Assembly: GCA_937891425.1 (NCBI GenBank)
Contig: CALAGD010000011.1
Location: 1-13,284 of the forward strand
Source of the DNA: an uncultured Pigmentiphaga sp.
Lineage (GTDB): Bacteria; Pseudomonadota; Gammaproteobacteria; Burkholderiales; Burkholderiaceae_B
Direction: 5' to 3'
DNA: 13,284 bases
Shown: in pieces, positions 7,193 through 13,284 of the stretch
Numbering within the stretch: the stretch's first letter is position 1
Layout of the letters: each line of letters starts with the position of its first letter
Notes under the pieces: generated by a model
Told to the model about the DNA's origin: nothing
The model's input: the letters and a program-made list of their open reading frames with translations, nothing else
Database searches by the model: none
Program-made: the position numbers and the translations under genes

Positions 7193-7942
7193 TCAGATCA
7201 CCTTCGCTTCGTTCTTGAGTTTGTCGACCAGCGTGGCCACGTCGGGCACCTTGATCCCGGCCTTGCGTGCAGGGGGCTCGGCCACCTTGAGCGTCTTCAG
7301 GCGCGGAGTGACATCGACGCCAAGGTCCTCGGGGGTGACGGTCTCGAGCGGCTTTTTCTTGGCCTTCATGATGTTGGGCAGCGTCACGTAGCGGGGCTCG
7401 TTCAGCCGCAGGTCGGTCGTGACGACCGCCGGCAGCACAAGCGCCACGGTTTCGAGACCACCATCGACTTCACGGGTGACGGTCGCCTTGCCATCGGCGA
7501 TCTCGAGCTTGCTGGCGAAAGTCGCCTGCGGCCAGCCCAACAGCGCGGCCAGCATCTGACCGGTCTGGTTGGCATCGTCGTCGATTGCCTGCTTGCCCAG
7601 AATGACCAGCTGGGGCTGTTCCTTTTCGACCAGGGACTTGAGCAACTTGGCAACCGCCAGCGGTTGCAGTTCGACGGACGTTTCAACCAGGATGGCGCGA
7701 TCAGCACCCAGGGCGAGCGCGGTGCGCAATGTCTCCTGGCACTGAGCCACACCCGCCGAGACTGCCACGATTTCGGTCACGACGCCTTTTTCCTTCTGGC
7801 GTACGGCCTCTTCGACCGCAATCTCGTCGAACGGGTTCATCGACATTTTCACGTTGGCGATATCGACCCCGGATTGGTCGGACTTGACGCGTACCTTGAC
7901 GTTGTAGTCAACGACACGCTTGACGGGCACCAGCACCTTCAT
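7193..7942 (-). CDS. etfB: Electron transfer flavoprotein beta subunit
   Basis: 249 residues, full length for EtfB. It has the N-terminal MKVLVPVKRVVDYN start, the MNPFDEIAVEEAVR segment (35-48), the nucleotide-contacting GKQAIDDDANQTGQ loop (116-129) and the EtfB signature LPAVVTTDLRLNEPRYVTLPN (170-190) followed by IMKAKKKPL. It binds AMP structurally and supplies the partner-docking surface of the ETF dimer. ATG at 7942 has GAGAGG about 9 nt upstream. The gene heads the etfBA operon and is divergent from a flavin-dependent hydroxyacid dehydrogenase; the 227-nt spacer probably holds both promoters, but I see no convincing minus-strand -35/-10 pair. Confidence 0.97.
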   Translation of the reverse strand: MKVLVPVKRVVDYNVKVRVKSDQSGVDIANVKMSMNPFDEIAVEEAVRQKEKGVVTEIVAVSAGVAQCQETLRTALALGADRAILVETSVELQPLAVAKLLKSLVEKEQPQLVILGKQAIDDDANQTGQMLAALLGWPQATFASKLEIADGKATVTREVDGGLETVALVLPAVVTTDLRLNEPRYVTLPNIMKAKKKPLETVTPEDLGVDVTPRLKTLKVAEPPARKAGIKVPDVATLVDKLKNEAKVI

Positions 7943-8080
7943 TTGAAGTGGCCTCTCAATAACTCAGTTTGACCCCGGCACAGCCAGGGCGATGGTGGTT
8001 GACGAATAAGTTTTTGATGGGAAAACGAAAAATGATTCGGGTAGCAAGACAAGCGGAGTGGCACCAATGGCGCGCGGGCA

Positions 8081-8089
8081 TGCTACTAT
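8081..8089 (+). promoter_or_regulatory. Possible extended -10 promoter for hydroxyacid dehydrogenase gene
   Basis: TGCTACTAT has the TGn extension and four of six -10 bases. No -35 is recognisable 17 nt upstream. Transcription would start near 8096, leaving a leader of about 74 nt that includes the G-free stretch. Confidence 0.28.
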
Positions 8090-8109
8090 TGCACCCGGGA
8101 AGTCTTCTG

Positions 8110-8159
8110 ATAACCATAAAACCTAAACACTAACACACATTCTCACCACCACACAATTT
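8110..8159 (+). promoter_or_regulatory. 50-nt G-free, CA-rich leader
   Basis: Fifty consecutive bases contain no G, in a genome of roughly 60 percent GC. The sequence is A/C-dominated (CATAAAACC, AACACACA, CACCACCACACA). It lies directly before the flavoenzyme start, where no Shine-Dalgarno is visible. Such unstructured CA-rich leaders can act as translation enhancers, as sRNA/Hfq targets (GcvB-type) or as Rho loading sites. The composition is observed; the role is inferred. Confidence 0.5.
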
Positions 8160-8169
8160 GCCGCCACTT

Positions 8170-9597
8170 ATGACCTTGCTTACTGCACTCCAGAACGTCG
8201 TCGGAGCTCCCCATGTGCTCACGGGAGACGACGCCCGCCCCTACCTTACCGATTGGCGCGGCCGCTATACGGGCAAGGCGCTGGCGGTAGTGCGTCCCGC
8301 CACCACCGAGGAAGTTGCCGAGGTGGTGCGGCTGTGTGCCGAACACAACGCACCTGTCGTGCCCCAGGGGGGTAACACCGGACTGGTCGCCGGCGCAACG
8401 CCCGACACGAGCGGGCGCGCAGTCGTGGTCGCGCTTACCCGACTCAACCGCATTCGCGAGATCGATACCGACAACGACACCATCACCGTCGAGGCCGGAT
8501 GCATCCTGCAGAGCGTGCAGGAGGCCGCCGCATCGGCCGGCCGCCTGTTCCCGCTGTCGCTGGCGGCGGAAGGCAGCTGCACCATCGGGGGCAACCTCGC
8601 CACCAACGCCGGCGGCACCCAGGTGCTGCGTTACGGCAATGCGCGCGAACTCACGCTGGGCCTTGAAGTCGTCACGCCCCAGGGCGAGATCTGGAACGGG
8701 CTGCGCGGCCTGCGCAAGGACAACACCGGCTACGACCTGCGCGACATCTACATCGGCAGCGAAGGCACCCTGGGCATCATCACGGCGGCCACGCTCAAGC
8801 TGTATCCATTGCCGGTGGCCCAATGCACCGCCCTGCTGGCGCTGCGATCGGTGCGCGATGCCATCACCTTCCTGTCACGCGCTCGCGCGGGTTTCGGCGC
8901 GGCACTGACCGGGTTCGAACTCATGTCCAGCGCCTGCCTCGAACTGGTGCTGAAGCACTACCCCCAGCAACGGCTTCCGTTCAGCGGGCCGGCCAGCCAG
9001 TACCCCTGGTACGCGTTGCTGGAGCTGTCCGACAGCGAAAGTGAAGAACACGCGCGTGAACGCTTCGAGGCCGTGCTGGGCGCTGCCATCGAAGACGATC
9101 TCGTGATCGACGCGGCCATTGCCGAGAATCTGGCCCAGAGTCAGGCGATGTGGCATCTGCGCGAAAGCATTCCGCTCGCGCAGGCCGAAGAAGGCAAGAA
9201 CATCAAGCACGATGTTTCCATTCCCATTTCGCGCATCGCCGACTTCGTCGAGGTCACCGACCGGCTATTGCAGGAACATTTTCCCGGTGTGCGAAACATC
9301 ACCTTCGGGCACCTGGGCGATGGGAACCTGCATTACAACGTGCAGGGCCCGGTCGGCGAGCCCGAGCCCCAGGTGCTGGCCCGCCAGGACGACATCTACC
9401 AGCTGGTGCACGACAGCGTACACGCCTTCAATGGTTCCATCAGCGCGGAACATGGCATCGGGCAGCTCAAGCGCGACGAACTGCCACGCTACAAGAGCGA
9501 GGTCGAGCTGCGGCTGATGCGGCGCATCAAGGATGCCCTCGATCCCCAAGGCATCATGAACCCCGGCAAGACCCTGCGGGATGCAGCAGCGAACTGA
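8170..9597 (+). CDS. FAD-binding D-2-hydroxyacid dehydrogenase (GlcD / D-2-hydroxyglutarate dehydrogenase type)
   Basis: 475 residues from ATG 8170; an in-frame TTG at 8158 would add four. It is a VAO-fold flavoprotein. The N-terminal PCMH FAD domain shows VVRPATTEEVAEVVRLC, the loop PQGGNTGL (65-72), and GNLATNAGGTQVLRYGN further on. The C-terminal FAD-oxidase domain has HLGDGNLH (381-388) and AEHGIG (426-431), the metal and substrate-binding histidines of the GlcD/DLD/D2HGDH family. It oxidises a D-2-hydroxyacid to the 2-oxoacid at the membrane or in the cytosol; the substrate (glycolate, lactate or 2-hydroxyglutarate) cannot be read from sequence. The nearby etfBA suggests ETF as electron acceptor. 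It overlaps the GntR gene by 17 nt. No glcE or glcF follows, favouring the single-subunit D2HGDH type. Confidence 0.9.
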   Translation: MTLLTALQNVVGAPHVLTGDDARPYLTDWRGRYTGKALAVVRPATTEEVAEVVRLCAEHNAPVVPQGGNTGLVAGATPDTSGRAVVVALTRLNRIREIDTDNDTITVEAGCILQSVQEAAASAGRLFPLSLAAEGSCTIGGNLATNAGGTQVLRYGNARELTLGLEVVTPQGEIWNGLRGLRKDNTGYDLRDIYIGSEGTLGIITAATLKLYPLPVAQCTALLALRSVRDAITFLSRARAGFGAALTGFELMSSACLELVLKHYPQQRLPFSGPASQYPWYALLELSDSESEEHARERFEAVLGAAIEDDLVIDAAIAENLAQSQAMWHLRESIPLAQAEEGKNIKHDVSIPISRIADFVEVTDRLLQEHFPGVRNITFGHLGDGNLHYNVQGPVGEPEPQVLARQDDIYQLVHDSVHAFNGSISAEHGIGQLKRDELPRYKSEVELRLMRRIKDALDPQGIMNPGKTLRDAAAN

Positions 9598-10318
9598 CCG
9601 GGCGCGCCGCGCCTCGCTTGCAGACGAAGTTGCCCGGGAATTGCGCCGGCGCATTCTCGGGGGCGAGTTTGCACCGGGCGAGCGCCTGCCCACGGGCAAC
9701 GAGCTGGCGACCGACTTCGGAGTCAGCATGTCGGTCGTGCGCGAGGCACTCGCGCGTCTGAAGCACGACGGACTGGTCCATACCGTTCAGGGAGCGGGCG
9801 CCTTCGTTGCGGAACGCCCCCAGGCTCATGCCTTCCGCCTTGAAGATTCGGGAGGCCAGCGGCTTGGCCTGCAACGCGTATTCGAGCTGCGGCAGGCGGT
9901 CGAAGGAGAAGCGGCGCGCCTCGCCGCGGTACGCCGTACCAGCAGTCACCTGCGCGAGCTGCGCGAGGCCCTGGCGGAGATGGAAGGCGCAGTGATCCAC
10001 GGAACCGATGGCACGCAGGCCGACACGCGTTTCCACTTCGTGGTGGCAGAAGCCACCGGTAACCCGCTATTCCCCGAGATGTATGCGTTCTTGTCGGCGC
10101 ACATCCGCATGGCCATCGAGGCCGCACGTCTGCATTCGGAACTGCGGGGAACGTGGCACGAAGCCCACCAGGAACACCAGAGAATCTATCGCGCCCTGGA
10201 AGAAGGCGACCCGGAAGGCGCGCGCCACGCCATACTCATGCATATTGGTGCAGCCGCGCGCCGCCTGGGTGTGGCCGACCCTGAGACCCTGCCCCCGTCG
10301 CTGGTCGACCACGAATGA
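9581..10318 (+). CDS. GntR-family regulator, FadR subfamily (FCD domain)
   Basis: 245 residues. The N-terminal winged helix spans about 12-78: the DEVARELRRRILGGEFAPGERLPTGNELATDFGVS start, recognition region SVVREALARLKHDGLV and the wing QGAGAFV are GntR hallmarks. The C-terminal all-helical FCD domain (about 95-232) has the metal-ligand pattern D148-x3-H152, H199 and H221, typical of members that bind carboxylate ligands (LldR, GlcC and DgoR relatives). ATG 9581 lies inside the end of the dehydrogenase gene, so expression is coupled. The likely role is control of this operon in response to its hydroxyacid or ketoacid, inferred from overlap and family. The operator is not identified. It converges on the dioxygenase beta gene 24 nt away, with no clear terminator between. 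Confidence 0.9.
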   Translation: MQQRTDRARRASLADEVARELRRRILGGEFAPGERLPTGNELATDFGVSMSVVREALARLKHDGLVHTVQGAGAFVAERPQAHAFRLEDSGGQRLGLQRVFELRQAVEGEAARLAAVRRTSSHLRELREALAEMEGAVIHGTDGTQADTRFHFVVAEATGNPLFPEMYAFLSAHIRMAIEAARLHSELRGTWHEAHQEHQRIYRALEEGDPEGARHAILMHIGAAARRLGVADPETLPPSLVDHE

Positions 10319-10342
10319 CGTCCACCAGAATCGCGGCCGTGG

Positions 10343-10816
10343 CTAGATCGGGTAGATCAGCGAGTTCGGAATGATCTCACTGTCGAACACGCAGATGCGC
10401 GACTGCAGTTTCAGGCCTTGTGGCGTCCTGCGGATGACGTCGATGTAACGGCCCACATTGAACACGGTGGTGAGCTCGTCCATGCGCGACCGGAACACCG
10501 CATAATTTGCCTCGGATTCGATGGTGTCGGCAGTCACCGAATGGATGAGCGGCGTGCCCACCACATGGCGCTGGTGGTAGATGTCGTGGTAGATGGTTTC
10601 CGTCGCGCCGAAAATCCGGTCTTTCAGCATCCCCTTGCTCTCGAAGGCGATAGTCGCCAGCGGCAGGCCACGTTCGTAGTTTTCGCGCGGCTGTACCTTG
10701 TAAATGCAGTCATCCGTAAAGAACTCTGGCCACTTGTCCCATTCACGGTTGTCCAGCACCGAGGCGTAATCCGTGTACAAGCGCGTGACCGCAAGAAAGG
10801 TTTCGAAATCGATCAC
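10343..10816 (-). CDS. Ring-hydroxylating dioxygenase beta subunit (AndAd-like)
   Basis: 157 residues, NTF2/SnoaL-fold size typical of the small subunit of Rieske oxygenases. Recognisable features are the N-terminal helix FETFLAVTRLYTDYASVLDNREWDKWPEFFTDDCIYKV, the PRENYERGLPLA segment, IYHQRHVVGTPLIHSV, FNVGRYIDVIRR and the terminal NSLIYPI, which I associate with the anthranilate-dioxygenase-like AndAd branch (from memory). The subunit is structural and helps form the alpha3beta3 hexamer. GTG 10816 starts 2 nt after the alpha stop and has GGAGGA 7-8 nt upstream within the alpha coding end, so the subunits are coupled. No ferredoxin or reductase gene follows: the next gene is convergent. Confidence 0.88.
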   Translation of the reverse strand: MIDFETFLAVTRLYTDYASVLDNREWDKWPEFFTDDCIYKVQPRENYERGLPLATIAFESKGMLKDRIFGATETIYHDIYHQRHVVGTPLIHSVTADTIESEANYAVFRSRMDELTTVFNVGRYIDVIRRTPQGLKLQSRICVFDSEIIPNSLIYPI

Positions 10817-10818
10817 GA

Positions 10819-12081
10819 TCAGTCCTCCATGATCTTGCGCCAGTAGTCGTACATGCCACGAATGAGCGTCTCGGTCACCATGTGTTCGGTATTTTCACAA
10901 CCCCTGCCGCCCAGTTCCACCAGTGCCCGATGCCAGGGTACCTGTTCGATGCCGCGCTGCGACAATTCGATGACCTCCCCATCGTCGGCCGAAACAAACC
11001 CGGCCGGCCCGAACAGGTTGGCCTGGCGCAAGCGGCGGCGCGTCATTTCCGGGGAATCATCGGCATAGCCGAAATGCGTCCATACGAAGTCGAACTCGCC
11101 GTGCCCGCGCGGGATGATGTGACGAGTCGACAGCGAATTGATCTGCTGCTGGATGATGACGCTGGGAAAGAGCGTCAGCATGACCACCGTGGGTTCGCCC
11201 CACCAAGGCTCGTGCACGATGTCAAGGAATCGGTCGTCGTTCAGTTTCAGGTTCTGCTTGAAGCTGGATACTCCGCTGGTGACTTCCTTGTTCTCGCCAC
11301 CACTGCCCTTGCGCGAGATCATCGCCGCATGCCGGAAATGTTCATCCATTCGCAGCTGCGACTTGTTGTCGGCCCGCCAAAGACCGAAGTTGACGAACCA
11401 CGTGTGCAGCAACCCCGGGTGATAGGGGTCCTTGATGTTTTCCTGCATCAGTTTCCAGTTGCCCGGGATGCGCTGCCGGCTGTAACCCAGCAGTGTCAGC
11501 TCGCGGCCGTTGAAGACACGGTCGAAATACTGCAGGATGGTGGGCCCCAGATAGTCTTCGAACGGCTCGACCGAGTGGTCGAATGACGCAAAGACGACAC
11601 CATTGCGCCGCGCCACCTTCAGCTGCGTCAGACCATGTTCTGACATGTCGAAATCAGCAGGCATGCCGCCATGCACTGATCCATCGGGCTGCCGTACCCC
11701 ACGCGAAAACGGTACGCCACGCAGGCGGCCGTCGAGGTCATAGCTCCACTGGTGATACGGGCACACCAGGATGTTGCGGTTGCCGAAACGCTCACGCACG
11801 AACTGCACACCGCGGTGCGCGCACACGTTCTCGACCACATGGACATCGCCGGACTTGCCCCGGACCATCAGCACGGAGCGCTCTCCAACCTGCGTGCGCT
11901 TGAAGTCGCCGGGTTTGGGAATCTCGGCTTCCAGGCCAACATAGCACCAGTGGCCCTTGTAGAAGAACCGCTCCAGCTCGCGCCGGTAGACTGCCTCGTC
12001 AGTGTAGACACCGTACGGAACGCGGCTGGTATCGCCCCGTTCCCAGCGCGGCATGGGCGCGTTCGAGGAATGCAGAGACAC
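10819..12081 (-). CDS. Rieske ring-hydroxylating dioxygenase alpha subunit (AndAc-like)
   Basis: 420 residues, normal for a catalytic alpha subunit. The Rieske [2Fe-2S] ligands are C87-x-H89 (CAHRG) and C107-x2-H110 (CPYHQW), spaced as usual. The mononuclear iron site has N215, D218, H221 and H226 in NIKDPYHPGLLH, with the carboxylate probably D366 or D367. The overall sequence (GHWCYVGLEAEIP, PSVIIQQQ, LFGPAGFVSADDGEVIE) strongly recalls AndAc of the three-component anthranilate 1,2-dioxygenase, but the substrate could be another aromatic acid. It adds O2 to an aromatic ring using electrons from a ferredoxin system not encoded here. GTG 12081 is preferred because GGGAGGAG lies just upstream and no ATG fits. 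Control by the divergent LysR gene is likely. Confidence 0.93.
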   Translation of the reverse strand: MSLHSSNAPMPRWERGDTSRVPYGVYTDEAVYRRELERFFYKGHWCYVGLEAEIPKPGDFKRTQVGERSVLMVRGKSGDVHVVENVCAHRGVQFVRERFGNRNILVCPYHQWSYDLDGRLRGVPFSRGVRQPDGSVHGGMPADFDMSEHGLTQLKVARRNGVVFASFDHSVEPFEDYLGPTILQYFDRVFNGRELTLLGYSRQRIPGNWKLMQENIKDPYHPGLLHTWFVNFGLWRADNKSQLRMDEHFRHAAMISRKGSGGENKEVTSGVSSFKQNLKLNDDRFLDIVHEPWWGEPTVVMLTLFPSVIIQQQINSLSTRHIIPRGHGEFDFVWTHFGYADDSPEMTRRRLRQANLFGPAGFVSADDGEVIELSQRGIEQVPWHRALVELGGRGCENTEHMVTETLIRGMYDYWRKIMED

Positions 12082-12103
12082 GATGCTCCTCCCTTGTCTC
12101 GAA

Positions 12104-12122
12104 CATTACGTCACGTTGAATG
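12104..12122. promoter_or_regulatory. Candidate LysR-type operator (CATT-N11-AATG)
   Basis: CATT and AATG form an inverted pair around 11 bases, fitting the T-N11-A dyad of LysR-type regulators. It lies 22 nt before the dioxygenase GTG and covers a weak -10-like TAATGT (minus strand 12108-12103). The position would suit an operator overlapping the promoter. A short dyad like this can arise by chance. Confidence 0.35.
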
Positions 12123-12143
12123 AGTGCGTATGATGGCCCGCCC

Positions 12144-12151
12144 GCGTGAAT
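12144..12151 (-). promoter_or_regulatory. Candidate NahR-type half site ATTCACGC
   Basis: On the minus strand ATTCACGC equals the first eight bases of the NahR consensus ATTCACGCTN2TGAT as I recall it; the second half is absent. If transcription starts near 12096 the site is centred about -51, near the usual activator position. The adjacent regulator is NahR-like, which makes the match worth recording. Confidence 0.3.
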
Positions 12152-12182
12152 AAATAAATAGAATATGCTAAATACGGTATAT

Positions 12183-12200
12183 CACCCATCAGAATGGGTG
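12183..12200. repeat. Perfect inverted repeat in LysR gene leader
   Basis: CACCCAT and ATGGGTG pair perfectly (7 bp) around a 4-nt loop, 25 nt before the regulator's ATG and beside an AT-rich tract (12149-12182). It could be an operator for autoregulation or an mRNA hairpin affecting translation. Confidence 0.45.
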
Positions 12201-12225
12201 CCGAGCATCCCCGTACGGCCCCGCC

Positions 12226-13137
12226 ATGCCGATTTCATTGAAAGACATCGACCTCAACCTGCTGGTCATTTTTGATGAACTGCGTCGCCAGCGGCAGGTA
12301 TCCGCGGCCGCCAGGGCCCTGGGCATTTCCCAGCCCGGCGTCAGCAACGCCCTGAATCGCCTGCGACGCCTGCTGGGCGACGACCTCTTCGTGCGCACGC
12401 CCGAAGGCATGCTGCCCACCCCTTTTGCCGAACAGCTTGCCGAGCCGGTAGCGGACGCCTTGCGCACCTTGCATACGGCGCTCAGCGCGCGCACCAGCTT
12501 CGACCCCGAAACCAGCACGGATATCTTCACTGTCGCCATGAGCGATGTGGGCGAAATCTATTTTCTGGCCCCGCTCATGCAGCATCTGGCTAAGGTAGCC
12601 CCCAACGTCACCCTGCATACGGTGCGCACGACCGACGTCGACCTCAAGGGCGAGATGCAGCGCGGCACCATCGACCTTGCGCTGGGCTTCATGCCCGACC
12701 TTAAAGCGGGGTTCATCCAGCGCCGGCTGTTCCGGCAGACCTACGTCTGCATGTTCCGCCAGTCACACCCATACGCCCGCTCGGACATGACGCTGCAGCA
12801 GTTCGTCGAGGCAGACCATGTCATGGTGCTCGCGACCAACACTGGCCACGGTATCGTGAATCGTGTGCTGCAGGATGCGTGCGCTGGCAGGAAGATCCGC
12901 CTGTGCGTGCCCCAGTTCATGGCCGTTGCCCAGGTACTGCAGCTGACGGACATGATCGCAGTCGTGCCCGAACGTTTCGCGCAGCGCGTGGCGGGCCATT
13001 TCGGTCTGTGCGCGCGACCCTGCCCCATCTCCATGCCAGTCACCGAGATCCATGCGGTCTGGCATGCACGCAAACAGCGCGACCCGGCGCACCAATGGTT
13101 GCGTAGGGTCGTGGTGGAACTGTTTGCCGACGACTGA
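12226..13137 (+). CDS. LysR-type regulator, NahR/NodD-like subfamily
   Basis: 303 residues, standard LysR length. The N-terminal winged helix DLNLLVIFDELRRQRQVSAAARALGISQPGVSNALNRLRRLL (9-50), with DDLFVRT after it, is the NahR/NodD/LinR-type start. The effector domain also tracks NahR as I remember it: SFDPETS...FTVAMSDVGEIYF (91-113), DLALGFMPDLKAGFIQRRLF and TGHG. NahR responds to salicylate, so an aromatic acid effector is plausible. The gene is divergent from the Rieske oxygenase genes across a 144-nt AT-rich spacer, the classical LysR arrangement, which makes those genes its likely target. ATG 12226 is the first codon in frame with the domain; no Shine-Dalgarno is evident. Confidence 0.9.
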   Translation: MPISLKDIDLNLLVIFDELRRQRQVSAAARALGISQPGVSNALNRLRRLLGDDLFVRTPEGMLPTPFAEQLAEPVADALRTLHTALSARTSFDPETSTDIFTVAMSDVGEIYFLAPLMQHLAKVAPNVTLHTVRTTDVDLKGEMQRGTIDLALGFMPDLKAGFIQRRLFRQTYVCMFRQSHPYARSDMTLQQFVEADHVMVLATNTGHGIVNRVLQDACAGRKIRLCVPQFMAVAQVLQLTDMIAVVPERFAQRVAGHFGLCARPCPISMPVTEIHAVWHARKQRDPAHQWLRRVVVELFADD

Positions 13138-13153
13138 CGCGCCCTCCGGCGCG
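13138..13153 (+). other. GC-rich hairpin after LysR gene
   Basis: CGCGCC (13138-13143) and GGCGCG (13148-13153) form a 6-bp stem with a CTCC loop immediately after the stop codon. No T-run follows, so it is at best part of a Rho-dependent or weak 3' end. Confidence 0.35.
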
Positions 13154-13169
13154 GACCAGGCACGCCAGC

Positions 13170-13201
13170 ATGCAACTTGCGCCGCAGGAGGCGCCGTGCA
13201 T
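13170..13201. repeat. Interrupted inverted repeat downstream of LysR gene
   Basis: ATGCA (13170-13174) pairs with TGCAT (13197-13201), and inside it GCGCC (13179-13183) pairs with GGCGC (13190-13194). This is a two-part stem with an asymmetric bulge. Its function is unknown and it has no T-run. Confidence 0.3.
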
Positions 13202-13230
13202 CCCCCTTGCCGGGCGGGCACTCAGAACCA

Positions 13231-13284
13231 TTGACATCCTCCCCCGCCTAAAGTTGGGGGATTCCTACTGCGCCCACCCCGGCA
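13231..13284 (-). mobile_element. IS200/IS605-family (TnpB-type) element end, probable right end, rest outside window
   Basis: Bases 13231-13268 carry TTGACATCCTC, then CCCCCGCC-TAAA-GTTGGGGG (13241-13260), then ATTCCTAC. This is the familiar terminal palindrome of IS1341/IS605 elements, usually with a CCCCGCC-TAAA-GGCGGGG stem; here part of the right arm has changed. Read on the minus strand it ends GGAGGATGTCAA, the form I recall after tnpB genes, with TCAA as cleavage site. So the element body, and any tnpB on the minus strand, would lie right of the window. The element's guide RNA would end here and read the flank just left of 13231. The alternative is a solo end or a left end following TTGAC. 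Confidence 0.6.

Noticed and set aside
6228..7391. A 387-codon plus-strand frame opposite etfA and the end of etfB
   Set aside because: etfA and etfB are unmistakable on the minus strand. The antisense product has no family features and runs through the etfA stop region.
8143..8823. A 226-codon minus-strand frame across the divergent spacer and dehydrogenase start
   Set aside because: It is antisense to the conserved FAD domain and has no domain signature or ribosome site.
10319..10342. A bidirectional terminator between the convergent GntR and dioxygenase genes
   Set aside because: The 24-nt gap lacks a clean stem and any T-run.
12149..12160. AATAAATAAATA as a meaningful short tandem repeat
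   Set aside because: Only three copies of a 4-base AT unit inside an AT-rich promoter spacer; this is ordinary promoter composition.
13241..13260. The terminal hairpin as an intrinsic terminator for the LysR gene
   Set aside because: It has no T-run on either strand, and its flanks (TTGACATCCTC and ATTCCTAC) match IS200/IS605 ends better.
1..13284. CRISPR arrays, tRNA or rRNA genes, phage genes
   Set aside because: No regularly spaced repeats, no cloverleaf-like sequence and no phage structural or integrase proteins were seen on either strand.

Overview
The window reads as a stretch of a high-GC betaproteobacterial chromosome, most likely from the Burkholderiales (Alcaligenaceae-like). This is inferred from codon usage, gene content and protein resemblance recalled from memory; no database was searched. 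Genes are dense, several start with GTG, and almost the whole window is coding.

Layout, left to right. (1) 1-4050, plus strand: the 3' end of an addB-type gene abuts a complete addA-type helicase/nuclease gene, forming a double-strand-break repair operon. (2) 4264-4686, plus: a four-helix TM2-domain membrane protein, with a possible promoter of its own. (3) 4777-6020, minus: a PA0069-family radical SAM gene followed by a 46-codon membrane-type microprotein. The radical SAM stop and the microprotein start overlap (TAATG), and a strong Shine-Dalgarno precedes the small gene. A perfect LexA box (CTGT-N8-ACAG) and a second, near-perfect one lie just upstream, so this looks like an SOS-controlled pair. 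(4) 6095-7942, minus: etfB-etfA (electron transfer flavoprotein) with a clear intrinsic terminator. (5) 8170-10318, plus: a GlcD/D-2-hydroxyglutarate-dehydrogenase-type flavoenzyme overlapping a FadR-type GntR regulator. The flavoenzyme gene is divergent from etfBA and follows a 50-nt leader without a single G. (6) 10343-12081, minus: alpha and beta subunits of a Rieske ring-hydroxylating oxygenase resembling the AndAc/AndAd anthranilate dioxygenase. No ferredoxin or reductase gene accompanies them. (7) 12226-13137, plus: a divergent NahR-like LysR regulator, with candidate operators in the shared spacer. (8) 13231-13268: a hairpin typical of an IS200/IS605 (TnpB) element end, so the window appears to stop just inside a transposon.

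How the genes may work together. The left half holds two DNA-damage units: AddAB end resection and the LexA-controlled radical SAM/microprotein pair. The middle holds a flavin electron-transfer module, in which the hydroxyacid dehydrogenase could pass electrons to the neighbouring ETF. The right half is an aromatic-acid oxygenation cassette with its own regulator.

The most interesting signals are the SOS-controlled radical SAM gene with its coupled microprotein, the G-less leader, the apparent loss of Fe-S cysteines at the AddB C-terminus, and the TnpB-type transposon end.
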